The position numbers and the translations under genes were made by a program. A DNA stretch of 9,710 nt from Deltaproteobacteria bacterium (GTDB lineage Bacteria; Desulfobacterota; BSN033; UBA1163), in contig VGRU01000133.1 of assembly GCA_016875255.1 (NCBI GenBank), positions 1 to 9,710 on the forward strand. Reading direction: 5' to 3'. Position 1 is the stretch's first letter. The number at the start of each line of letters is the position of its first letter. Below, piece after piece: positions 1-6,471 of the stretch. A model generated the notes under the pieces. The model had not been told where the DNA came from. It did not search any database and saw only the letters and a list, made by a program, of their open reading frames with translations.

Positions 1-194
1 TCAGCTTTGCCCTATTGAATATTTCCATTATCACACCGATATTTGTGATTGGAACCGTAACTTTTATTTTGTCATTTCTCGGCGTTTTAATCGGCAACAA
101 GGCTGGTCACTTTTTCGAGAAAAAGATAGAAGTCCTGGGCGGCCTCATCCTGATCGGCATTGGAATCAAGATTCTGATCGAACATTTAAACTGA
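1..194 (+). CDS. mntP: Manganese efflux pump MntP, C-terminal fragment
   Basis: Reading from base 3, the last 63 codons of a gene that begins outside the window are open up to TGA at 192-194. The fragment holds a hydrophobic helix (IITPIFVIGTVTFILSFLGV), a short charged loop with GNKAGHFFEKK, and a final hydrophobic helix (LGGLILIGIGIKILIEHL). The order of a Gly-Asn/Lys loop, a charged patch and the LGGLILIGIG-K-ILIEHL ending is typical of the C-terminus of MntP, an inner-membrane protein of about 190 residues with six helices that exports Mn2+. In many bacteria mntP is controlled by a manganese riboswitch or MntR, but the 5' region lies outside the window. The cupin gene starts 34 bases downstream and may be cotranscribed. 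The family call is by remembered similarity; other LysE-like exporters with the same fold are less likely. Confidence 0.85.
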   Translation, partial: SFALLNISIITPIFVIGTVTFILSFLGVLIGNKAGHFFEKKIEVLGGLILIGIGIKILIEHLN

Positions 195-228
195 AGAAAG
201 TCGGGGGATTAAGAAAAAGGAGGTCAAG

Positions 229-540
229 ATGGGATTCTGGGATCTTAAAACATTAACGCTGGATGAGTTTCGGCCTGGCATCTGGAGCAAAATCGAATCT
301 GGTAAAAATTTAACGATGGCTGTTATGGAAATCGCTCCAAATAAGGAAGGGGTTGCCCATGAACATCCCTTTGACCAGTGTGGGGTCGTGATGGAAGGTG
401 AAATTGAAATGTCAATCGGCGAGGAGAAAAAACTCCTGAAGCCCATGGAAACCTACTTCATCCCCGCCGGAACAAATCACAACTGGAAGACCCTCACCTC
501 ACCAGCAAAGATTCTGGATGTAGTGGTTAAGCAGGGTTGA
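229..540 (+). CDS. Small single-domain cupin protein
   Basis: This 103-residue protein is one conserved beta-barrel cupin domain. Cupin motif 1 is visible as G41-V-A-H44-E-H46-P-F-D-Q50 followed by the turn at G57-E-I-E; the usual metal-binding Glu is replaced by Gln50. Motif 2 is present as P79-A-G81-T-N-H84. H44, H46, Q50 and H84 could therefore form a metal site, so the fold looks intact. There is no signal peptide, so it is probably cytoplasmic. The start is fixed by a strong AGGAGG at 219-224, four bases before ATG. It follows mntP by 34 bases. Small cupins of this shape include metal-dependent enzymes, sugar-binding proteins and proteins of unknown role, and the sequence does not show a substrate. 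Proximity to a manganese exporter might hint at a metal link, but this is inference. Confidence 0.8.
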   Translation: MGFWDLKTLTLDEFRPGIWSKIESGKNLTMAVMEIAPNKEGVAHEHPFDQCGVVMEGEIEMSIGEEKKLLKPMETYFIPAGTNHNWKTLTSPAKILDVVVKQG

Positions 541-554
541 CCCAATCAATCCAC

Positions 555-583
555 TTGAATTTGTGCCCCATTTGTGCTACATT
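555..583 (+). promoter_or_regulatory. Promoter with tandem 11-base repeats for the toxin-antitoxin operon
   Basis: A sigma-70-like promoter is visible: TTGAAT at 555-560, a 17-base spacer, and TACATT at 578-583, about 25 bases before the antitoxin start. The octamer ATTTGTGC occurs at 559-566 and again at 570-577, an 11-base period, with a weaker third copy (ATTTTTG) at 581-587. One helical turn between copies puts them on the same face of DNA, which would suit binding of the ribbon-helix-helix antitoxin. Autoregulation is normal for this family; the assignment of these repeats as its operator is inferred. Confidence 0.5.
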
Positions 584-608
584 TTTGAACATAAGCATGG
601 AGGTGGTT

Positions 609-869
609 ATGTCTAAAGATGCTACCATCAGGGCGAGAATGGAACCACACTTGAAAAGGCGGGTGGAGGGCCTGTTTCAAAGGCTGGGCCTGTCTACCAC
701 GGAAGCGCTCACCCTTTTCTATCGTCAGGTAGATCTTCGTAAGGGTTTACCTTTTAATGTGGTTATCCCCGATAAGACAACCCTAAAGACCATGGAAGAT
801 ACGGATGCCGGCCGGAATTTAGTCCTCTGCAAAGATGCGGACGATTTATTTAAAAAGTTGGGGATCTAA
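609..869 (+). CDS. dinJ: RelB/DinJ-family antitoxin (ribbon-helix-helix)
   Basis: This 86-residue protein is the labile antitoxin of a type II toxin-antitoxin pair; it would bind the downstream toxin and repress the operon. The N-terminus gives the ribbon-helix-helix pattern: beta strand at residues 5-11 (ATIRARM), helix A about 12-26 (EPHLKRRVEGLFQRLG), then S-T-T-E starting helix B to about residue 42. G46-L-P-F49 and the later M-E-D-T-D-A-G segment (62-68) are typical of the RelB/DinJ family. The frame is open upstream to 537, but the ATG at 609 is chosen because GGAGG at 599-603 lies five bases before it, the promoter at 555-583 would lie inside a longer gene, and homologous antitoxins begin just before this strand. 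Its TAA overlaps the toxin ATG by one base (TAATG), indicating translational coupling. Confidence 0.88.
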   Translation: MSKDATIRARMEPHLKRRVEGLFQRLGLSTTEALTLFYRQVDLRKGLPFNVVIPDKTTLKTMEDTDAGRNLVLCKDADDLFKKLGI

Positions 870-1138
870 TGTTCGTTTCGGTCTATACCCGACAGTTCGA
901 GAAGGATATCAAACGAGCCAAAAAGAGAAGGAAGAACCTCGATAAAATCAAGATTATTATCCGAACACTCATTGATGGAAAACCTTTGGATCCTATCCAT
1001 CGTAATCACAAACCAACTGGAGATTATCAGGGACGATGGGAGTGCCATATCGAATCGGATTGGTTGTTGATCTATAAAATCGAAGAGGGCCGGATTATAT
1101 TTGAGAGAACAGGTAGCCATTCAGACCTTTTTATATAA
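869..1138 (+). CDS. yafQ: YafQ-family mRNA interferase toxin
   Basis: This 89-residue basic protein has the RelE/ParE-type fold and the specific signature of YafQ, a ribosome-dependent endoribonuclease that cuts mRNA in the A site. The residues known to matter in E. coli YafQ (H50, H63, D67, W68, H87, F91) all have counterparts here at a constant offset of three: H47, H60, D64, W65, H84 and F88. The surrounding text also fits (ECHIESDWLLIY; RTGSHSDLF). The N-terminal helices are Lys/Arg-rich, as expected for rRNA contact. The active site is therefore complete and the toxin is probably functional, not decayed. The gene overlaps its antitoxin by one base and has no separate strong ribosome binding site, so expression probably depends on antitoxin translation. 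It ends in consecutive stops (TAA then TAA). Confidence 0.9.
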   Translation: MFVSVYTRQFEKDIKRAKKRRKNLDKIKIIIRTLIDGKPLDPIHRNHKPTGDYQGRWECHIESDWLLIYKIEEGRIIFERTGSHSDLFI

Positions 1139-1284
1139 TAATCATTCCCCTTTCCCCTATGTAATAGCTAAATTCCATTGCCAAAACATTACATTTTTGA
1201 TAAGGTAAGCCCATCTTCACCTTCCTCTTTTCACTTCTTCCTTTTTGGGGGACAGTAGGGTGATTTGAGAGGAAAGTAAATCGT

Positions 1285-1301
1285 TGATAAACAATTTATC
1301 A
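1285..1301. promoter_or_regulatory. 17-base inverted repeat upstream of the malic enzyme
   Basis: TGATAAA at 1285-1291 and TTTATCA at 1295-1301 form perfect seven-base arms around CAA. The repeat ends four bases before the AAGGAG (1306-1311) that serves the malic enzyme ATG. It could be a repressor or activator site, or a weak RNA hairpin next to the ribosome binding site. No convincing promoter hexamers pair with it; TTGAGA at 1265-1270 is the best, but poor, -35 candidate. The rest of the 179-base gap (1139-1317) shows no gene and no clear terminator. Confidence 0.4.
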
Positions 1302-1317
1302 GAAAAAGGAGAGATCC

Positions 1318-2757
1318 ATGATTAGGACACCCAGTCCAGGTTATAGCATTATCCTTCGACTTGAGATTTTATCGAAACCCGGGATGCTCGGCAAGGTCAC
1401 CTCAGCGATCGGTAGGACAGGAGGGGACATTGGCTCCGTAGACATTATTGGATTCAAAAAGAGCATTACCATTCGAGAAATCATTATAAGCGTAGCGGAT
1501 ATCCTAATGGGGCAGAAAGTCGTAGAGGAGGTAAAACGAATTAAAGGCGTCACTGTCCTTCATGTCACCGACCGGACGTTTATGGTTCATCAAGGGGGTA
1601 AGATTGAAATTAAAAATAAAATCCCATTAAATACTCGAGAAGATCTTTCGATGGCCTACACTCCAGGGGTGGCGAGGATCTGCATGGCCATCCATGAAAA
1701 TCGAGATAGGGTATATGATCTCACCATTAAAAAGAATACCATCGCTATCGTGACAGACGGGACCGCTGTTCTCGGACTGGGGGATATTGGACCCGAGGCA
1801 GCGATGCCGGTGATGGAAGGCAAAGCCATGCTATTTAAAGAATTTGGAGGAGTCGATGCCTTCCCCATCTGTTTAAAGACCAAAGATCCGAAGCAGATTG
1901 TTTCGGTGGTCAAATCTCTGTCTCCCGGGTTTGGTGGAGTGAATTTAGAGGACATATCCGCTCCCCGTTGTTTTGAGATTGAAAGGCGATTGAGGAACGC
2001 ATTAGATATCCCCGTTTTTCATGATGATCAACACGGAACAGCCGTTGTAATTTTGGCAGGTTTGATCAATGCCTTAAAGATTGTTGACAAAAAATTGGAA
2101 AATATCCGAGTGGTGGTGAGTGGTTTAGGAGCGGCAGGGATTGCTTCCATAAGACTGCTCTTCACCTCAGGGGTGAAGCAAATTATTGGATGTGACCGAA
2201 GTGGGATTCTCTATAAAGGTCGAAAGGAGAATATGAATCCCATAAAGGCACTCATCGCAGAGCATACGAATCTAGAAAAAATTCGTGGCCCCATATCAAA
2301 GGCCCTAAGGGGTGCAGATCTTTTTATTGGCCTGTCTCAACCCAGAGTCATCCGTATCAACGATATTAAGAAAATGGCAAAGAATCCCATTGTCTTTGCC
2401 ATGGCGAATCCCGATCCCGAGATCATGCCGGAGGAGGTGGGTCGGTCGGCGCGGATCATCGCCACAGGACGATCAGATTATCCCAATCAGGTCAATAATG
2501 TCCTCTGTTTTCCCGGACTCTTTCGGGGAGTCTTGGATTGCCAAGCAAGGGAAATCAATGATGCGATGCTGTTTGCCGCAGCCAATGCGATCGCCTATAT
2601 GGTTACGGATGAAGAATTGAGTGAGGATTATATCATCCCGGGTGTCCTAAATAAGAAAGTACCAGAGCGGGTAGCAACCTATGTCAAGGAAGCAGCGATT
2701 CAAACAGGAGTGGCAAAAATAGAACAACAGTATTTTTCGCCCTATCGGGCGATATAA
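1318..2757 (+). CDS. NAD(P)-dependent malic enzyme with N-terminal ACT domain
   Basis: This 479-residue cytoplasmic enzyme should decarboxylate malate to pyruvate and CO2 with reduction of NAD(P)+. Residues about 10-88 form an ACT domain (IILRLEILSKPGML, later VTVLHVTD), a small regulatory module that usually binds amino acids or related ligands. The malic N-domain follows: catalytic Tyr in Y114-TPGVA, catalytic Lys in M166-EGK169-A, metal ligands in NLE211-D212-ISAP and FHD236-D237-QHGTA. The Rossmann domain shows GLGAAG at 269-274, with Asp293 near the end of the second strand, which fits NAD better than NADP but is weak evidence. ANPDPEI (363-369) and GRSDYPNQVNN (384-394) are family motifs. 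No phosphotransacetylase-like extension is present, so it is the short bacterial form. AAGGAG six bases before ATG supports the start. It stands alone; the stop is preceded by a TCGCCC/GGGCGA hairpin at 2737-2752. Confidence 0.93.
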   Translation: MIRTPSPGYSIILRLEILSKPGMLGKVTSAIGRTGGDIGSVDIIGFKKSITIREIIISVADILMGQKVVEEVKRIKGVTVLHVTDRTFMVHQGGKIEIKNKIPLNTREDLSMAYTPGVARICMAIHENRDRVYDLTIKKNTIAIVTDGTAVLGLGDIGPEAAMPVMEGKAMLFKEFGGVDAFPICLKTKDPKQIVSVVKSLSPGFGGVNLEDISAPRCFEIERRLRNALDIPVFHDDQHGTAVVILAGLINALKIVDKKLENIRVVVSGLGAAGIASIRLLFTSGVKQIIGCDRSGILYKGRKENMNPIKALIAEHTNLEKIRGPISKALRGADLFIGLSQPRVIRINDIKKMAKNPIVFAMANPDPEIMPEEVGRSARIIATGRSDYPNQVNNVLCFPGLFRGVLDCQAREINDAMLFAAANAIAYMVTDEELSEDYIIPGVLNKKVPERVATYVKEAAIQTGVAKIEQQYFSPYRAI

Positions 2758-3062
2758 GAAGAAGATCAGAGTGGAAAAGGCCCTGGGGCAATCGTAATAT
2801 CGTATTGATGGCTCAGGAAAAAGCCTGGGTGTCATCCATAAAAAGGTTGGCCATTTCGATTAGAGCGAAGATGGGGAGAAAAGGGGATAGGGAGATAGGG
2901 TGATGGAATCATTTGTAAAAGGGTTCATCATTGAAGGTCAAAGCTGAAAGTTCAATGCTTCCAAATTCATTGACTGAATTTTTCAGTCAACTTTTTCAGA
3001 CAGTCCTGACTTCATTTTTAAATCAGTTTTTAAAATAACAGATAACAGAGGAGATCGTAAGC
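2758..3062. other. Gene-free intergenic region, 305 bases
   Basis: No credible gene is seen on either strand. The first 200 bases are purine-rich. They contain a possible imperfect hairpin (CCATTTCG at 2851-2858 against CGAA-G-ATGG at 2866-2874) and a 14-codon frame at 2903-2947 that I do not call. The last 95 bases are AT-rich and hold the inverted repeat at 2970-2990, two copies of TTTTTCAG (2979-2986 and 2992-2999), and TAAAAT at 3031-3036, a possible -10 box without a good -35. The region probably carries the promoter of the downstream helicase module. Confidence 0.5.
2970..2990. promoter_or_regulatory. Perfect 21-base inverted repeat upstream of the helicase module
   Basis: TTGACTGAA (2970-2978) and TTCAGTCAA (2982-2990) are perfect nine-base arms around TTT. 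The repeat is 72 bases upstream of the TPR gene start. Two readings are possible: an operator site controlling the module, or a weak intrinsic terminator, since CTTTTTC follows at 2991-2997. Against a terminator, the arms have only three G/C pairs each and it lies more than 200 bases past the malic enzyme stop. I favour an operator, with low certainty. Confidence 0.4.
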
Positions 3063-4028
3063 GTGGCCAAAGAGAGATGCCAAATATGCGGGATAGAAAA
3101 AGCCAAACGCACCTGCAAAATCAAAGATGCGCTCCAAATCTGTCCTGTTTGTTGTGCAAAACTTCGTTATGACCAATGCGCTGGGTGCGCTTATTATGGG
3201 GATTCTGTGAGATACCAGACAGAAAAACCGCAAAGAGAGAGACATTTTGTCACGCCGATTAATCCGGAGATCGATGAGGAATGCGATAGGATCTTATCGG
3301 CGGTAGAGTCCGGTCATCTTTCACGAGGCGAAGAGCTAATGAGGGAACTTTATAAGAAGTATCCGGATTACCATACCGTTCTGTATGGCATGGGGGTCTG
3401 CTATGTCTTGCAGGATAAATTTGAAGAAGCAATTGAATTTTTTAAAAGGGCAGTGGACATCTTTCCATATTTTACCGAAGCCCATTTTAACATGGCGATG
3501 GCGTATATTAAGTTGGGAGATATTACGGGAGTAGTCAGGGGATTCAGAGAGGTCATTCGTGTGGGTGGGGATGAGAAGCTGGTTTCTGAAGCCAGAAAGA
3601 GATTAGGAGATCTTGAAAAGATGGCTATGGAGCTTAAGGGGTTTAATCTAGATACCTATGTCGACAATAGTAAGATCTACAGCAAAGCCTTCGCAGACTT
3701 ACAAAACCGGGAATTCATGTCGGCAATAGATCTTTTTAAACGTGTTTTATCCACCGATCCTAAACACGTCCAGTCATGGGGAAATTTGGGGCTGGCATAC
3801 GCGGGCATTGGAGAAAGGGGAAAGGCGATTGAGTACCTTGACAAGGCATTGGAGCTTGATCCGGAATATGAAGTAGCTGCGGTCAACAGGATAGCAATTA
3901 AGAGATTAAGCGAGGGGGAGCGCCTTGAGGGGGAGATAGGCAGCGTCAATTATTATAGAGATTATAAGGTAAGAGGCAAGAAGTCATACATCGCTGAAAT
4001 TTTTCAGAAATGTTGGAAGCCTTCTTAA
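3063..4028 (+). CDS. TPR protein with N-terminal cysteine cluster
   Basis: This 321-residue soluble protein begins with a probable zinc-binding module: Cys at 6, 9, 18, 27, 30, 31, 39 and 42, including C6-x2-C9, C27-x2-C30 and C39-x2-C42, enough for two metal sites. After a charged linker come tetratricopeptide-type helix pairs: about 103-136 (GMGVCYVLQDKFEEAIEFF), 137-170, 203-236, and the best one at 237-270 (WGNLGLAYAGIGERGKAIEY, ending ALELDPEYE). TPRs are protein-binding scaffolds; no catalytic motif is visible. The C-terminal 50 residues are basic and unrecognised. Start is GTG with GAGGAG at 3048-3053, nine bases upstream; no better ATG start exists before the cysteine cluster. It is followed after 46 bases by the helicase, which also has a TPR-like front end, so an adaptor role for the helicase is a reasonable inference. 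I do not recognise a named family. Confidence 0.75.
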   Translation: MAKERCQICGIEKAKRTCKIKDALQICPVCCAKLRYDQCAGCAYYGDSVRYQTEKPQRERHFVTPINPEIDEECDRILSAVESGHLSRGEELMRELYKKYPDYHTVLYGMGVCYVLQDKFEEAIEFFKRAVDIFPYFTEAHFNMAMAYIKLGDITGVVRGFREVIRVGGDEKLVSEARKRLGDLEKMAMELKGFNLDTYVDNSKIYSKAFADLQNREFMSAIDLFKRVLSTDPKHVQSWGNLGLAYAGIGERGKAIEYLDKALELDPEYEVAAVNRIAIKRLSEGERLEGEIGSVNYYRDYKVRGKKSYIAEIFQKCWKPS

Positions 4029-4074
4029 GAAATAATGTCATTTACTTCTCAAGAGCACTCGGGTAGGTTGGAAG

Positions 4075-6369
4075 ATGTTATTCAGAACGCCGGAAGATAC
4101 TTATAGGGCTTATGAACGCTTCCTGAGAAAGCGGAATTTTAAAAAGGCGTATCAGTGCCTCGAAAGTCTGCTTCATCAGTTTCCTGGAGATGAAGGTCTG
4201 CTTGTGAATATTGTAAATCTCGCCTATTTTGACTGGAATAATTACACGATGGCCCGTCCATGGCTGGTCAAGCTGACACAAATCCGCTCCGTATGGAGAG
4301 ACTATCTTCTTCTTGCTCGCGGAGAAGCGGCGATTGGAAATGGACATCGGGCTAAAGAGTATTTGAATCGGGCAAAAGAGCTTTTGAATAGACGAGGAAG
4401 TCCTCTGGAACAAAAGGAAGCGAAGACGGCATTAAGGGAGGTGGAGGATCGGATAAAATATTATGAATGGAAGCTGCTGTCTAAACCAGAGGTCGAAAAG
4501 ATTGATTCAGCCCAGGAGAAAGAAACAGGCCCTCAGGCCGGCAGCCCGGATGCTTCCGCAATAAGCTCAGCCCCTGAAGGAATATCTTCTCCCAAACCAG
4601 TCGTGGAGAAACCTCCGGGGAAATCATCTCCGAAATCTGTCGAAAAGCCTGCGCCGCCAGCCATCCCGGAATATCATATTCCTGTGAGCTTTTCCTTTTC
4701 CGGGGTTGAAGCTGAGAACCAGTTTCAATCCGCATCGTTCTCTCCATTGAAAGTGATCAAGCTTCTGATCGACTACACCCACCTGACGATTCAGAGCGGC
4801 TTTGACGAACTCCTCTGTTTAAATGCCATCCATAACGTCGAGCGGTACTGGTATCAGATCGAGACGGTAAAGAAGGCCCTCAAATATTTCAGGGGCAGGG
4901 TTCTTTTGTGCGATGAGGTGGGCCTTGGAAAGACCATCGAGGCCGGAATGGTGATCAAGGAGTATCTCATGAGAAACATGGTGAGAAATGTCCTGATCCT
5001 GACTCCTTCTGCCCTCGTTTCCCAGTGGAAAGAGGAGATGGAGACAAAATTCGGCATCGAATTCATGACGACCGACGATATGGAGTCGCCTGACGACCCG
5101 GAAAAGTTCTGGGGCGAAAAATACCTCATTGTTTCACTAAACCTGGCAAAGAGCAAAAAGAACATGCCCATCGTGACCCAACGCTTTTATGACCTTGTGG
5201 TGGTGGATGAAGCGCATCACCTGAGGAACAGGACAACCCAGGCATGGAAACTCATCAACCAGATCCAGAAGAGGTTTATCCTCCTCCTCACGGCAACCCC
5301 CCTTCAGAACAATCTGATCGAGCTCTTCAACCTCATCACCCTTTTGAAGCCCGGACAGTTCAAGACGGAGAAACGCTTCAAGCAGGAATATCTGATGAAA
5401 GGCAATTTGAGGAAACCTTCCAATCCGGATAAAATGAGGGAGCTTCTGCGGGACGTGATGATCCGCAATACACGAAGCGTCATCGATTTGAAGCTTCCCC
5501 GGAGATTTGCCACTACCTTGAAAATCGAACCTACGGAAACGGAGAGGAAGATCTATCAGGGGCTAACCAACTACCTCCGAAGGGATGGCCTGAACAGGTT
5601 GACGCTCAATCTCCTTTTGAGGGAGGCGGGTAGCAGTCCCTTCGCCCTCAAAGAGAGTCTCCTTCAACTGCCCGGAGAAGATGGCGAGAAGCAAAAAATC
5701 ATCGAGTTGGTGGATAGCCTCGAAGAGGTTTCCAAGGGGAAAGCCCTTCTTGACCTTGTCAGGAAGAATTCAGAGGAGAAAAAGGTCGTCTTCACCCAGT
5801 ATGTGAAAAGCCTGGAATATATTACGGACCTCTTCAAACGAAACGGAATGAAACACGTAATATTCAAAGGAGCGATGAGCGCAAGGGAAAAAAATGCGGC
5901 CATTGAACAGTTTCGGAACGAAGCGCCGGTCCTTGTTTCAACGGAGTCGGGAGGCGAGGGAAGAAATCTTCAGTTCTGCAACACCCTGATCAACTTTGAT
6001 CTACCCTGGAATCCCATGAGGATTGAACAGAGGATCGGAAGGCTCCACAGGATCGGGCAGACCAGGGATGTGTTTGTCTTTAACCTTTCGGTTAAGGAAA
6101 CTCTGGAAGATTACGTCATCGATCTTCTCGATCATAAGATCAATATGTTCGAGATGGTCATCGGGGAGATCGAACCCATCCTCGGTCACCTCGAAAAAGA
6201 AGAAGACTTCGAAAACCTCATCATGGGAATTTGGCTCAGGAGCGCAAACGAGGGGGAGGTCAGGGCGGGATTTGAACAACTCGGCGAGGATCTCATAAAG
6301 GCCAAGAATGAGTATCTGAAAACCAAGTCATTTGATAGCGAGATTTTTGGCGAGGACTATGAGATTTAA
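4075..6369 (+). CDS. SNF2/RapA-type helicase with TPR-like N-terminal extension
   Basis: This 764-residue protein is a superfamily 2 ATPase. Residues 1-135 are helical and TPR-like; 137-198 form a Pro/Ser/Glu/Lys-rich linker; the motor follows. Motif I is DEVGLGKTIEAG (280-291, Lys286), Ia LILTPSALVSQW (307-318), II DEAH (378-381), III TATP (406-409), IV VVFTQY (571-576), V STESGGEGRNLQ (622-633), VI QRIGRLHRIGQ (652-662). All are intact, so ATP-driven translocation on double-stranded DNA is expected. The order and the GRLHRIGQ motif resemble RapA/HepA, which recycles RNA polymerase, but the RapA N-terminal Tudor-like region is replaced by the TPR-like part, and the protein is shorter than E. 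coli RapA. The Shine-Dalgarno before the ATG is weak (TAGG at 4064-4067). It sits 46 bases after the TPR gene. Third-position GC is low in the N-terminal part and high in the motor, suggesting a mosaic gene. Confidence 0.9.
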   Translation: MLFRTPEDTYRAYERFLRKRNFKKAYQCLESLLHQFPGDEGLLVNIVNLAYFDWNNYTMARPWLVKLTQIRSVWRDYLLLARGEAAIGNGHRAKEYLNRAKELLNRRGSPLEQKEAKTALREVEDRIKYYEWKLLSKPEVEKIDSAQEKETGPQAGSPDASAISSAPEGISSPKPVVEKPPGKSSPKSVEKPAPPAIPEYHIPVSFSFSGVEAENQFQSASFSPLKVIKLLIDYTHLTIQSGFDELLCLNAIHNVERYWYQIETVKKALKYFRGRVLLCDEVGLGKTIEAGMVIKEYLMRNMVRNVLILTPSALVSQWKEEMETKFGIEFMTTDDMESPDDPEKFWGEKYLIVSLNLAKSKKNMPIVTQRFYDLVVVDEAHHLRNRTTQAWKLINQIQKRFILLLTATPLQNNLIELFNLITLLKPGQFKTEKRFKQEYLMKGNLRKPSNPDKMRELLRDVMIRNTRSVIDLKLPRRFATTLKIEPTETERKIYQGLTNYLRRDGLNRLTLNLLLREAGSSPFALKESLLQLPGEDGEKQKIIELVDSLEEVSKGKALLDLVRKNSEEKKVVFTQYVKSLEYITDLFKRNGMKHVIFKGAMSAREKNAAIEQFRNEAPVLVSTESGGEGRNLQFCNTLINFDLPWNPMRIEQRIGRLHRIGQTRDVFVFNLSVKETLEDYVIDLLDHKINMFEMVIGEIEPILGHLEKEEDFENLIMGIWLRSANEGEVRAGFEQLGEDLIKAKNEYLKTKSFDSEIFGEDYEI

Positions 6370-6471
6370 AAAGTGCGCACAGGCTTCCTCTTTTTCCGGG
6401 AATGATGCCAGAAAATGGGGGGCAAAAAAACAGAAGAATCAAAAATTGGTTACAAAAGGAGAACGATCGGA

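Noticed and set aside
537..608. N-terminal extension of the antitoxin to an ATG at 537
   Set aside because: It would include the promoter and repeats, has no family similarity, and a good ribosome binding site precedes the ATG at 609.
2737..2752. TCGCCC-TATC-GGGCGA hairpin at the end of the malic enzyme gene as an intrinsic terminator
   Set aside because: It lies inside the coding sequence before the stop and is followed by TATAAGAAG, with no T-tract; the T-run is on the wrong side for plus-strand termination.
2903..2947. Small open frame of 14 codons preceded by purine-rich sequence
   Set aside because: Too short, no recognisable peptide, and purine-rich DNA throughout this stretch makes the apparent ribosome binding site uninformative.
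4078..4413. Long open frames antisense to the helicase gene (also 6001-6279 on the minus strand)
   Set aside because: They mirror a strongly supported coding frame with intact helicase motifs and show no family signature or ribosome binding site of their own.
6373..6380. GTGCGCAC palindrome between the helicase and the zinc-tail gene
   Set aside because: Eight-base palindromes are frequent by chance and no other signal is associated.
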